64,000 nucleotides of DNA from Luteimonas aestuarii. Lineage in GTDB: Bacteria > Pseudomonadota > Gammaproteobacteria > Xanthomonadales > Xanthomonadaceae. The position numbers and the translations under genes were made by a program. The stretch spans positions 62,001 to 126,000 of the forward strand of contig NZ_SMTF01000005.1 in assembly GCF_004357985.1 (NCBI RefSeq). The letters run 5' to 3'. The notes beneath the pieces were generated by a model. The model saw only the letters and a program-made list of their open reading frames with translations. It was not told the origin of the DNA and did no database searches. Of this stretch, positions 1 to 8,239 are shown piece after piece. Position 1 is the stretch's first letter, and the number at the start of each line of letters is the position of its first letter.

Positions 1-705
1 GATCTGGCTCTTCGGGTCGCTGGACTCGTTGAGCGGGATGCGCACGATGCCGTCCGGCGCGGTCATCGCCTTCGACACCAGGCCGGTCTTGGCGCCCTTG
101 ATGTCGAAGTAGCGGATCTCGCGGAAGTTGAACAGCTTCTCGTAGTAGTCGCTCCACTTCTGCATGTTGCCGAAGTAGAGGTTGTGGGTGAGGTGGTCGA
201 TGAAGGTCAGGCCGAATCCGGCGGGGTTCTGGTCGACGCCCTCGATGGCCACGAAATCATCGGCATAGGCGTCGCCCTCGGCCGGCGCCAGGTACAGCAT
301 GCAATCGCCGATCCCCTTCACCACCGGCACGTCGATGGCCTTGCTGGCGGCCTTGTGGTCGATGGCGGCGCCGCCGTTGGCCTGCACCGCCTCGAACACC
401 TCGGCGACCGGCTTGCGGAAGCGGATCGCGAAGCCGCAGGCGCTGGGGCCGTGCTGCGCGGCGAAATCGGCGGCGAAGGAATCGGGGTCGTCGTTGACCA
501 GGAAGTTCACCCCGCCCTGGCGGTACACGGTGATCGGACGCGACCTGTGCCGGCGCACTGCCGTGAAGCCCAGCTTGCGCAGATAATCGTGCAGCATGTC
601 GCGCTGGCCCTCGGGTGCGGCAAACTCGACGAACTCGAAGCCGTCGATCCCCATCGGGTTCTCGAACGTGGTGACCTGCATGCCGAGGTTGGGCTGTGCG
701 TTCAT
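1..705 (-). CDS. hppD: 4-hydroxyphenylpyruvate dioxygenase, 3' end cut by window
   Basis: Converts 4-hydroxyphenylpyruvate to homogentisate in cytoplasmic tyrosine catabolism, using Fe(II) and O2. The visible 235 residues start MNAQPNLGMQVTTFENPMG and carry the N-terminal VOC-type barrel. The motif TFIDHLTHNLYFG near residue 180 holds the first iron-binding His of the family, and the frame stays open to position 1. Full-length enzymes have about 350-380 residues, so the C-terminal domain with the other iron ligands lies outside the window. The start is the ATG at 705, preceded by a good AGGAGTG ribosome binding site. It is divergent from the MarR gene at 813, which probably controls it through the palindrome between them. 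Confidence 0.95.
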   Translation of the reverse strand, partial: MNAQPNLGMQVTTFENPMGIDGFEFVEFAAPEGQRDMLHDYLRKLGFTAVRRHRSRPITVYRQGGVNFLVNDDPDSFAADFAAQHGPSACGFAIRFRKPVAEVFEAVQANGGAAIDHKAASKAIDVPVVKGIGDCMLYLAPAEGDAYADDFVAIEGVDQNPAGFGLTFIDHLTHNLYFGNMQKWSDYYEKLFNFREIRYFDIKGAKTGLVSKAMTAPDGIVRIPLNESSDPKSQI

Positions 706-777
706 CGGGGGACACTCCTGCGCTGCGCTGGGGGACGGTGGGACCGGCGCGATCTGCCGGGTGGAATGACCTTTATA

Positions 778-791
778 GTTACACGTGCAAC
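778..791. promoter_or_regulatory. candidate MarR operator between hppD and marR
   Basis: The sequence GTTACACGTGCAAC is a near-perfect palindrome around CACGTG, matching its own reverse complement at 12 of 14 positions (14 of 18 when widened by two bases each side). It lies in the 107-bp gap between the divergent hppD and marR starts, about 20 bp before the marR ATG, and overlaps a TATAGT-like hexamer. MarR dimers typically bind palindromes of this size in shared divergent promoters. Binding itself is inferred. Confidence 0.55.
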
Positions 792-812
792 CAATTGCAA
801 GGATCACGTCGT

Positions 813-1286
813 ATGTCCAGCGATACCCCGACCGCCGCCACGCCCCCTGCCCATGCCCGGCTGGAGCTCGACCGCTTCCTGCCCTACCGCCTCAGCGTGC
901 TGTCCAACCGGGTCAGCCAGGCGATCGCCACGGCCTACGGCGAGCGTTTCGGCATCGGCATCACCGAATGGCGGGTGATCGCGGTGCTGGGCCTGCAGCC
1001 GGGCCTGTCGGCCAACCAGGTGGCCGAACGCACGGCCATGGACAAGGTGGCGGTGAGCCGCGCCGTGGCCAAGCTGCTGGAACGCGACCTGCTGCAGCGC
1101 GACACCCACGGCGACGACCGCCGCCGCTCGGTGCTGGAGCTCAGCGAGGCCGGCTACAAGGTCTATGACGAAGTCGTGCCGCTCGCGCAGGGCTTCGAAC
1201 GCGACCTGCTGTCGGTGCTCGACGAGGACGAACGCGCGATGCTCGACCGCCTGCTGACCAAGCTGTCGAAGAAATACGTGGTGTAA
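813..1286 (+). CDS. MarR-family transcriptional regulator
   Basis: A 157-residue winged-helix regulator, cytoplasmic and probably dimeric. The DNA-binding core is visible at about residues 50-105: ITEWRVIAVLG, then LSANQVAERTAMDKVAVSRAVAKL as recognition helix, then the wing GDDRRRSVLELSEAG. The ATG at 813 has AAGGAT 8 bases upstream; an in-frame ATG further upstream at 696 would run into hppD and lacks support. It is divergent from hppD, the arrangement seen for HpaR/HmgR-type regulators of aromatic amino acid breakdown. It probably represses hppD and itself, with homogentisate or hydroxyphenylpyruvate as possible ligand. The ligand is a guess. Confidence 0.9.
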   Translation: MSSDTPTAATPPAHARLELDRFLPYRLSVLSNRVSQAIATAYGERFGIGITEWRVIAVLGLQPGLSANQVAERTAMDKVAVSRAVAKLLERDLLQRDTHGDDRRRSVLELSEAGYKVYDEVVPLAQGFERDLLSVLDEDERAMLDRLLTKLSKKYVV

Positions 1287-1315
1287 ACGGCCGACGCCAG
1301 GCGGAACCTTCGATT

Positions 1316-1345
1316 CGTCATCCCCGCGCAGGCGGGACCCATAGA
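1316..1345. repeat. REP-like palindrome downstream of marR
   Basis: The motif CGTCATCCCCGCGCAGGCGGGA resembles the dispersed CGTCATYCCCGCG..CGCGGGA repeat common between xanthomonad genes. A related copy with a stronger stem lies at 3026-3052. It could act as a weak terminator between the convergent marR and MFS genes. Confidence 0.5.
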
Positions 1346-1458
1346 CTTCAGGGTTCGGGGCGACGCGGCTCTCCGCGGCGACGGCATCGGGCAGGGACTG
1401 GACGAAGGCAGGTGCCACCTTCCAGGGTCTGCCTTCGCGGCGCGACCGGCGCGTCGCC

Positions 1459-2802
1459 TTACCCCGCTGCGTCCTTCGTCCCGCGCTCCAGCCCATGCCC
1501 GCCGGGCCCGGACTCGGTGCGCCACAGCTGGAACGAGAACAGCAGGCCCAGCGCCGCCAGCGCGGTGTAGAACCACATGCCCGGCGCATAGCCGCCCGCG
1601 TTCTCCGGCCCGGCGAGGAAATGCGTGTTGAGCCGCCCGACCACCAGCGGCACCAGGAAGACGCCCACCTGCTGGCACAGCGTCATCATCGAATAGGCCG
1701 CGCCCAGCCGGTTCTCGCGCACGATGTAGGCCACCGAGGGCCACATCACCGCCGGGATCAGCGAGAACACGCCGCCCAGCAGCAGCATCACCACCAGCAG
1801 CGTCAGCGGCACCTCGGCGCTACCGGCGAACGGAATCCAGATGCCCACGTCCGGCCCCGGTGGCGCATAGGTCACCAGCAGGAACAGCGGCAGCATCACC
1901 AGCGACCCGATCGCCATGAACAGCGAGCGCCGGCCCACGCGGTCCACCCACAGCCCGAACAACGGCGTGGCCACGATCGCCGCCACCGGCAGCAGGCTGC
2001 TGAGCATGCCCGCGGTGGCGCGGTCCAGCCCGTGCGCCTGCTGGAAGTAGTCGATCGCGAACGCGCGGAACGGGAATACGGTGGCGTAGAACACCACGCA
2101 CAGCCCGACGATGTACCAGAACGACGCACTGAAGGCGTACATGCGCTTGAGGTCGAGCTTGTCGGTCTCGGGCGGCGCACCCAGGTCCACGCGGCCTTCG
2201 GTGCGCGCCTCCATCATCCAGTACAGCATCGCCGCGGCGACGCCCACGCCGGCCACGCCGGTGGCCAGCCACAGCGGATCCTGCCAGTTGCTGTACAGCG
2301 GCTCGGCGAACGAGGTGGACCAGTCGGCCGAGGCCGAGCCCAGGCGCGCGATCGACAGGTTGAGGCCGAACGCGAAGCTCAGCTCCTTGCCCTTGAACCA
2401 CTTCGCCAGCACCGCCGTGGCCGCCACGATCAGCGGCTCCGCGCCCACGCCCAGCAGGAAGCGGCCGGCCAGCATGGTCTCGAACTTCGCGGTGGACGCC
2501 ATCAGCGCCGCAGCCCCAAGGCAGATCGCCGCGAACACGGTGATCGCGACCTTGGTGCCCCAGCGGTCGATGATGTAGCCACCCGCCAGCAGCACCAGCA
2601 CCGCAGCCACGCTGTAGGCGCTGAAGATCATGCTGATCTGGTCGTAGCTGAAACCTTCCTGCTCGCGCAGCAGGTCCACGACCGGGCCGAACGAGTCGTA
2701 GATGTAATAGTTGGCGAACATCGCCACGCTGACGAACAGCAGCACCAGCCAGCGCTGCAGCGGCGTGGGACGCGGCAATGCGCCTGCGTTCGTGGTCGTC
2801 AT
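1459..2802 (-). CDS. MFS transporter, MFSD1-like
   Basis: A 447-residue inner-membrane carrier with about 12 hydrophobic segments. The N-terminal half shows the MFS pattern: ANYYIYDSFGPVVDLL in helix 1, GGYIIDRWGTK as the loop 2-3 signature and GRFLLGVGAEPLIVA in helix 4-5. The C-terminal half repeats it with FGLWVDRVGRRS. The NYYxYD start of helix 1 recalls the MFSD1 branch, whose animal members export dipeptides, but the substrate here is inferred. The start ATG at 2802 follows an AGGGGG box. The next gene upstream on the same strand is a peptide symporter, 370 bp away, so a role in peptide or amino-acid traffic is plausible. A sugar or organic-acid carrier cannot be excluded. Confidence 0.8.
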   Translation of the reverse strand: MTTTNAGALPRPTPLQRWLVLLFVSVAMFANYYIYDSFGPVVDLLREQEGFSYDQISMIFSAYSVAAVLVLLAGGYIIDRWGTKVAITVFAAICLGAAALMASTAKFETMLAGRFLLGVGAEPLIVAATAVLAKWFKGKELSFAFGLNLSIARLGSASADWSTSFAEPLYSNWQDPLWLATGVAGVGVAAAMLYWMMEARTEGRVDLGAPPETDKLDLKRMYAFSASFWYIVGLCVVFYATVFPFRAFAIDYFQQAHGLDRATAGMLSSLLPVAAIVATPLFGLWVDRVGRRSLFMAIGSLVMLPLFLLVTYAPPGPDVGIWIPFAGSAEVPLTLLVVMLLLGGVFSLIPAVMWPSVAYIVRENRLGAAYSMMTLCQQVGVFLVPLVVGRLNTHFLAGPENAGGYAPGMWFYTALAALGLLFSFQLWRTESGPGGHGLERGTKDAAG

Positions 2803-3025
2803 CGGTGGCGTGCCCCCTGCAATCGTCGATGGCGCACTTTACACGGCACGCGCGCCGGGCAAGCCATCGCTTCCGCACCGCGACCCTCCGCACATGCCTG
2901 CCCTCGGCGCGAATCCGGCGTGGGAACGCCAAGGCGCCGGGTGCCGGCTTGCGCGTGGATGACGGTCAGCGAATGGGATGCGTCGCGACGGTTGAAGTCT
3001 GCCCTCGGCGTCGGACGCGCGCGCG

Positions 3026-3052
3026 CTCGTCATCCCGGCGAACGCCGGGACC
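3026..3052. repeat. REP-like palindrome
   Basis: CGTCATCCCGGCGAACGCCGGGACC contains the stem CCCGGCG/CGCCGGG around AA. It is a second member of the family seen at 1316-1345 and is typical of dispersed intergenic repeats in this bacterial family. Confidence 0.55.
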
Positions 3053-3135
3053 TTGTGCCCTGGCATCTTCTTGCATCGACCCCCTCGCAAGCGTCGAGCC
3101 GCCGGAGACATGCGCTCTACTGCCCGATGGCGACT

Positions 3136-3164
3136 GGCAGGTCGGACCGCGTGTCCGACCTGCC
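3136..3164 (-). terminator. strong hairpin after the POT gene
   Basis: A perfect 12-bp stem, GGCAGGTCGGAC (3136-3147) against GTCCGACCTGCC (3153-3164), with a 5-base loop. It starts 8 bp past the POT stop codon. No T-run follows on the minus strand, so it may act as an mRNA 3' stabiliser or a factor-assisted terminator. Confidence 0.6.
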
Positions 3165-3171
3165 GTGGCAC

Positions 3172-4950
3172 TTACACCCGGCGTTGCCCCGTGGGGTCGA
3201 TGCCACCGGCCGCAGGCTCGGCCAGCTCCGCCTGCCCCGGCACCTCGTCGTCCTTCAGCGTATCGAGGTGCATCAGCTTGCGGATCAGCGGCGACACGAG
3301 GATGAAGCCAACGCCGACCGCGACCGCGACCCAGCCGACCGTGCTGTACACGTCCAGTACCACCTGCTGCGCCGCGTCCTCGCCGGACGCCGCTTCCGAA
3401 CCCGTGGCCGCGGCGATCAGCCCCGCGACGAAATTGCCGGTCGCCGAGGCGAAGAACCAGCAGCCCATGATCAGGCTGGCCAGGTGCGCCGGCGCCAGCC
3501 GGTTCATCGCCGACAGGCCGACCGGGGACAGGCACAGCTCGCCGGTGGTGTGCAGCAGGTAGATCAGGAAGATGAAGAGCACCGGCGTCATGTTGCCGGT
3601 GGCGACGCCCGCGGCGCCGGCCACCAGCACCAGGAAGCCGAAGCCGAGCTGGATCATCGCCAGGCCGAACTTCGCGGGCGCCGACGGTTCCAGCCCGCGC
3701 TTGCCCAGCCACGTCCACAGCATCGCGAAGAACGGCGCCAGCAGGATGATGTACATCGCGTTGATCGACTGGAACATCGACGCCGGCACCTCCCAGCCCA
3801 GCATGTTCCGGTCCACGTAACGGTCGGTGTAGAGGTTGAGCGAAGAACCGGCCTGCTCGAACAGCGCCCAGAACAGCACCGAGCCGATCATCAGGATCAT
3901 CGCCGCGAAGATGCGGTCACGAACTTCGTCACGCTTGATCACGAACTGGTGAACGACGATGCCTATCGCCAGAATCAAGCCACCGATAGCCAGCCAGATC
4001 AGTACGGGCAACGCCCCAGCGGTGATCAAGATGACAGCGAGACTCGCCACTACCGCAGCACCCCCAAGGAGAAACAATGAGAAGGCCATTCTTGGCGCCG
4101 CTTCGAAGCTGCCATAAGGCAACTTGAAAACCGCTAGAGCCACTACGTACAGAAGTAGAATCGCGCCGAAGATGCCAAGCGCCCAACCCACAATCTGTTG
4201 GTTCTGCACCATCCACCAGCAGGCAGCGACGATGGCAATGCCCAGCAGGTAGAGCGTCCACTCGAACGGGATGCCTGCGACACGCTCGCGTAATTTGACC
4301 GGATTGCTGGATTCTCCATTACCCTCCAGCAGCGGCTTGCCGACCACGAATACGATCAGGCCCAGCAGCATGCCCACGCCCGCGGCACCGAAGCCGTACT
4401 TCCAGCCGTAGGTTTCGCCGAGGTAGCCGCACAGCAGCGAACCCAGGAACGCACCCAGGTTGATGCCCATGTAGAAGATGGTGTACGCGCCATCGCGGCG
4501 CACGTCGGTGCGCGGATACAGCTGCCCCACCATCACCGAGATGTTGGCCTTGAGGAAACCCGAGCCGACGATGATGAAGGCCAGCGCCAGCCAGAACGCG
4601 TTCATCGCAGGACTGCCCTGGTCGCCGCTGCCCTCGAAACCCATCAGGAAGTGGCCGATCACCAGCAGCACCGCGCCGTACAGCACCGCCTTGCGCTGGC
4701 CGAGGTACTTGTCGGCGAGGTAGCCGCCGATCACCGGCGTGATGTACACCAGCGCGGTGTACGCGCCATACACCATCGATGCATCGCCATCGGAAAACAG
4801 CCAGTGCTTGGTGAGGTACAGCACCAGCAACGCACGCATGCCGTAGTAGGAGAAGCGCTCCCACATCTCGGCGAAGAACAGCATGAACAGGCCGCGGGGA
4901 TGGCCGAGGAAGGTCTTGCCCGCCTCGGTGGCGTGCGGAGGGTTGGACAC
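3172..4950 (-). CDS. POT/PTR2 family proton-dependent oligopeptide transporter
   Basis: Imports di- and tripeptides with protons across the inner membrane. The 592-residue protein shows the POT signatures: FFAEMWERFSYYG (the ExxER motif of helix 1) and FYMGINLGAFLGSLLCGYLG (PTR2 motif of helix 5). It has 12-14 hydrophobic segments. The GTG at 4950 is chosen because CAGGAG precedes it with ideal spacing; an ATG at 5019 in the same frame has no clear ribosome site. A stretch of about 380 bases (about 3945-4320, residues 210-333, mid-protein helices and linker) is visibly poorer in G+C and uses codons such as ATA, AGA and CTT more freely than the flanks, suggesting allele exchange inside the gene. 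It is divergent from the DcuC-type gene. Confidence 0.93.
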   Translation of the reverse strand: MSNPPHATEAGKTFLGHPRGLFMLFFAEMWERFSYYGMRALLVLYLTKHWLFSDGDASMVYGAYTALVYITPVIGGYLADKYLGQRKAVLYGAVLLVIGHFLMGFEGSGDQGSPAMNAFWLALAFIIVGSGFLKANISVMVGQLYPRTDVRRDGAYTIFYMGINLGAFLGSLLCGYLGETYGWKYGFGAAGVGMLLGLIVFVVGKPLLEGNGESSNPVKLRERVAGIPFEWTLYLLGIAIVAACWWMVQNQQIVGWALGIFGAILLLYVVALAVFKLPYGSFEAAPRMAFSLFLLGGAAVVASLAVILITAGALPVLIWLAIGGLILAIGIVVHQFVIKRDEVRDRIFAAMILMIGSVLFWALFEQAGSSLNLYTDRYVDRNMLGWEVPASMFQSINAMYIILLAPFFAMLWTWLGKRGLEPSAPAKFGLAMIQLGFGFLVLVAGAAGVATGNMTPVLFIFLIYLLHTTGELCLSPVGLSAMNRLAPAHLASLIMGCWFFASATGNFVAGLIAAATGSEAASGEDAAQQVVLDVYSTVGWVAVAVGVGFILVSPLIRKLMHLDTLKDDEVPGQAELAEPAAGGIDPTGQRRV

Positions 4951-5120
4951 GTGGGTCAGCTCCTGGACGGTGACGACCGCCGGGATCGGCGGTCGTGGCG
5001 GCGCGTAACTTACGCCCATGCCGCCCCGCAGGGAAAGCTGCAGCGCGTCGCAGGCACCCCGGGCCCATCCGAGGGCTGGGGTAGCATGGGCCGGGACCGC
5101 CGTACCGGAACCAGTTGCCC

Positions 5121-6500
5121 ATGCCCCGAAGCGTCCGCATCCCCCATACCCTCGTCCTGCTGTTCGGCATCATGGTGTTGGCCCTCGTGGCCACCTGGCT
5201 GCTGCCGCAGGGCAGCTTCCAGACCGCGCCCAACGAGGCCGGGCGGATGATGGTGGTGCCCGGCAGCTACGAAGTGCACGCCGAACGCGTGTGGCTGTCG
5301 CCGGCGGCACTGTTCACCGCGGTGCCGCGCGCACTGGCCGACGCGCAGGCCATCATCTTCTTCCTGCTGATCGTGGGCGGCGCCATCGCGGTGCTGCGCG
5401 CCACCGGCGTGATCGACGCGCTGCTGGGCTGGCTGCTCAAGCGCATCGGCCACAATCCGGCGCTGCTGATCATCTTCGGCACCGCCGCCTTCGCCGCCGG
5501 CTCGGGCACGCTGGGCGTGTCCACCGAATACATCCCGTTCGCGCTGGTGCTGGTGTCGCTGTGCGCGGCGATGCGCCTCGACGCGATGACCGCCATGGGC
5601 GTGATGATCGGCGGCTACTGCGTGGGCTACGGCGTGGCCTGGACCAATCCGTACACCGTGGTGGTGGCACAGGGCATCGCCGAACTGCCGCCCGGCTCGG
5701 GCCTGTGGTTCCGGCTGGCGCTGTTCGTGCCGTTCGTGGCGATCGTGGTGCACCACGTCTGGCGCTACGCGCGCAAGGTGGCCGCGGATCCGTCCGCCAG
5801 CCTGATGGCCGGCGTGGACACGCCGGGACGCGACGAGGCGTTCGAGTATCCGGCCTTCAACGGCCGCCACACGCTGATTGGCGTAGTGGTGCTGGTGGCA
5901 TTGGTGGCGATGGTGTACGGCATCTCGCAGCGCGGCTGGTACCTGGACGAGCTGGGCGCGATCTGGCTGGCGGTGGCGCTCCTGGCCGGCGTGATCGGCG
6001 GGCTGGGCCTGGACGACACGGCGAAGAAGTTCGCCGCCGGTGCCGCGGAGCTGGCGGTGGTTGCACTGCTGGTCGGCTTCGCGCGTTCGATCGCGCTGAT
6101 CCTCGAGGACGGACAGGTGCTGCACACCATCGTGCATGGTGCGTCGATCCCGCTGGGCTGGGTGGGCACCGAGCTGGCCGCGGTCGGCATGCTGCTGATG
6201 CAGACGCTGATCAACTTCTTCGTGCCGTCCGGCTCCGGGCAGGCGTTCGCGACGATGCCGATCATGGCGCCGCTGGCCGACGTGGTCGGCATCGAACGGC
6301 AGGTCGCGGTGCTGGCGTTCCAGTTCGGCGACGGTTTCTCGAACATGCTGCTGCCGACCAACATCATCCTGATGGCGATCCTCGGCATCGCCGGCATCTC
6401 CTACGACCGCTGGTTCAGGTTCGCCTGGCCGCTGTTGCTGAAGCTGATGCTCGCGGCGGCAGCGGCGCTGGTGATCGCGGTGTGGATCGGATACGCGTGA
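5121..6500 (+). CDS. YfcC/DcuC family transporter
   Basis: A 459-residue inner-membrane protein of the C4-dicarboxylate/amino-acid ion-transporter family. Family features include LLPQGSF after helix 1, a re-entrant-like segment GSGTLGVSTEYIPF, and the C-terminal signature NFFVPSGSGQAFATMPIMAPLADV with GDGFSNMLLPTN. These match YfcC-type carriers, whose known or suspected substrates are basic amino acids, dicarboxylates and acetate-type anions; the substrate here is unknown. The ATG at 5121 is preferred over the TTG two codons earlier. The ribosome site is weak (GGAACC). It ends in a strong terminator at 6554. Confidence 0.85.
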   Translation: MPRSVRIPHTLVLLFGIMVLALVATWLLPQGSFQTAPNEAGRMMVVPGSYEVHAERVWLSPAALFTAVPRALADAQAIIFFLLIVGGAIAVLRATGVIDALLGWLLKRIGHNPALLIIFGTAAFAAGSGTLGVSTEYIPFALVLVSLCAAMRLDAMTAMGVMIGGYCVGYGVAWTNPYTVVVAQGIAELPPGSGLWFRLALFVPFVAIVVHHVWRYARKVAADPSASLMAGVDTPGRDEAFEYPAFNGRHTLIGVVVLVALVAMVYGISQRGWYLDELGAIWLAVALLAGVIGGLGLDDTAKKFAAGAAELAVVALLVGFARSIALILEDGQVLHTIVHGASIPLGWVGTELAAVGMLLMQTLINFFVPSGSGQAFATMPIMAPLADVVGIERQVAVLAFQFGDGFSNMLLPTNIILMAILGIAGISYDRWFRFAWPLLLKLMLAAAAALVIAVWIGYA

Positions 6501-6553
6501 CGATGCCGGGACCGTGATGCCAGCAAGCCCTGCTTTCCAACACGCATGAATGA

Positions 6554-6583
6554 AGACGGGCGCCGAAGCGCCCGTCTTTTTTT
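6554..6583 (+). terminator. rho-independent terminator of the YfcC-like gene
   Basis: Stem AGACGGGCGC (6554-6563) against GCGCCCGTCT (6568-6577) with a CGAA tetraloop and a run of seven T. It lies between convergent genes and mainly serves the plus strand. Confidence 0.93.
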
Positions 6584-6602
6584 GATCTGCGTACCCGTCC
6601 CG

Positions 6603-8177
6603 TCAGGGCGTCGGGTACACGTAACTCGCACCGATCCCCAGCGGAATGCCGAAGCCCCAGAACGCCAGCAGGAACGCGGTCCAGACCACCAGCAGGGCGA
6701 TCGAGAACGGCAGCATCAGTGCCAGCAACGTACCGATGCCGCTTCCCTTCACGTACTTCTGGCAGAACACGACGATCAGCGGGAAGTACGGCAGCAGCGG
6801 CGTGATGATGTTGGTGCTGGAATCGCCGACACGGTAGGCCGCCTGCGTCAGGTCGGGCGAGATGCCCAGTTGCATCAGCATCGGCACCATGATCGCGCCG
6901 ATCAGCGCCCATTTCGCCGAGGCCGAGCCGACCAGCAGGTTGACGAAGCCCGACAGCAGCACGATGCCCACAAGGGTCACGCCGGTCGGCATGCCCAGCG
7001 CCTGCAGCCCGTTCGCCCCCTTGATCGCCAGCAGCGCGCCGAGGTTGCTTTGCCCGAAGGCGTAGATGAACTGCGCGGCGAAGAACGCCATGACGATGTA
7101 GTAGCCCATGCCGCTCATCGCCTTGCTCATGCCGGCGATGATGTCGCGGTGCGACTTCACCGAGCCCGACGCATAGCCGTAGACGATGCCCGGCACCACG
7201 AACAGGATGAAGATCAGCGGCACGATCGACTGCATCAGCGGCGCGGTGGCGACCAGCAGTTCGCCCGCGCCACTCGCGGCATCGGCCGGCGCGCGCCAGG
7301 GCGAACCCATCGGATACGCGGTCACGACCAGCAGGGCCGTCAGCACGAACATCGACAGCACCGCCAGCAGCAGGCCGCGGCGTTCCGGCGCGGTCAGCGT
7401 CGCCATCTTCGGCATGTCGGCGGCATCGCCATCGACCACGGTGTTGCGCAGGCGCGGCTCGATCACGCGGTCCGTGAGGAACCACCCCACCAGGATCACC
7501 AGGCCCGTCGATGCGGTGGTGAAGAAGTAGTTGTTCAAGGGATTGACGACCACCGCCGGATCGATCAGGTGCGCGGCCTCCTGGGTCAGGCCGGACAGCA
7601 ACGGATCGAGGCTGGACGGAATGAAGGTGGCCGAAAAGCCCCCCGACACGCCTGCGAACGCCGCCGCGATGCCGGCCAGCGGATGCCGCCCCGCGGCGTA
7701 GAAGATCACCGCGCCCAGCGGGATCACCAGCACGTAGCCCGCATCGACCGCGACATGGCTGAACACGCCCACCGCGATCAGCATCGGGGTGAGCAGCATC
7801 TTCGGCGTGATCGACAGGATCGAACGCAGCGCCGCGTTGATGAAGCCGGTGTGCTCGGCCACGCCCAGGCCCAGCATCGCCACCAGCACCACGCCCAGCG
7901 GCGCGAAGTTCACGAACGTCCGCACCATGTCGGCCATGAACTGGGTGAAGCTGGTGCCCGCCAGCAGGTTGCGGATCTGGATCGGGTCGCCACTGCGTGG
8001 ATCGAGCTCGTTGAAGCTGACGTTCGCCAGCAGCGCCGACACCACCCATACCACCAGCATCAGCAGCAGGAACAGCACCGCCGGGTCGGGCAGCTTGTTG
8101 CCGACGCGTTCGACCGCATCGAGGAATCGGGTGACCAGGGTGGCGCGTGGCAGCGCGTCCGGGGCGGGTTGGTTCAT
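6603..8177 (-). CDS. AbgT family transporter
   Basis: A 524-residue inner-membrane carrier of the AbgT family. Members import p-aminobenzoyl-glutamate (E. coli AbgT) or export sulfonamides and folate-pathway compounds (MtrF, YdaH). Family marks are the N-terminal LDAVERVGNKLPDPAVLF, FVNFAPLGVVLVAMLGLGVAE, the segment AFAGVSGGFSATF and the C-terminal NLLVGSASAKWALIGAIMVPML with SSTNIITPLLPY. It has about 11 membrane segments plus hairpins. The ATG at 8177 lies 6 bases after GGAG and is chosen over the GTG one codon earlier. It converges with the YfcC-like gene and is 62 bp beyond the tryptophan dioxygenase gene. Substrate direction cannot be read from the sequence. Confidence 0.92.
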   Translation of the reverse strand: MNQPAPDALPRATLVTRFLDAVERVGNKLPDPAVLFLLLMLVVWVVSALLANVSFNELDPRSGDPIQIRNLLAGTSFTQFMADMVRTFVNFAPLGVVLVAMLGLGVAEHTGFINAALRSILSITPKMLLTPMLIAVGVFSHVAVDAGYVLVIPLGAVIFYAAGRHPLAGIAAAFAGVSGGFSATFIPSSLDPLLSGLTQEAAHLIDPAVVVNPLNNYFFTTASTGLVILVGWFLTDRVIEPRLRNTVVDGDAADMPKMATLTAPERRGLLLAVLSMFVLTALLVVTAYPMGSPWRAPADAASGAGELLVATAPLMQSIVPLIFILFVVPGIVYGYASGSVKSHRDIIAGMSKAMSGMGYYIVMAFFAAQFIYAFGQSNLGALLAIKGANGLQALGMPTGVTLVGIVLLSGFVNLLVGSASAKWALIGAIMVPMLMQLGISPDLTQAAYRVGDSSTNIITPLLPYFPLIVVFCQKYVKGSGIGTLLALMLPFSIALLVVWTAFLLAFWGFGIPLGIGASYVYPTP

Positions 8178-8239
8178 CACGGGCTCCAGGGTGGGCAGTG
8201 GTGCGGGGGCATGCTAGCAGTGCGCAACGCCGGCCGCGG

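Larger units (their letters stand above)
2803..3171. other. intergenic region, REP-like repeat and hairpin, no gene
   Basis: This 369-bp gap lies between two genes on the minus strand. It holds a REP-like palindrome near 3026-3052 and a strong 12-bp hairpin at 3136-3164. Short open frames here lack ribosome sites and family resemblance, so no gene is called. The promoter of the MFS gene should lie in the first 100 bp next to 2802, but no convincing -35/-10 pair stands out. Confidence 0.6.

Noticed and set aside
1495-4080. An 861-codon open frame on the plus strand
   Set aside because: It lies opposite the MFS and POT genes and is rich in Arg, His and Gln with no domain; it is a high-GC antisense shadow.
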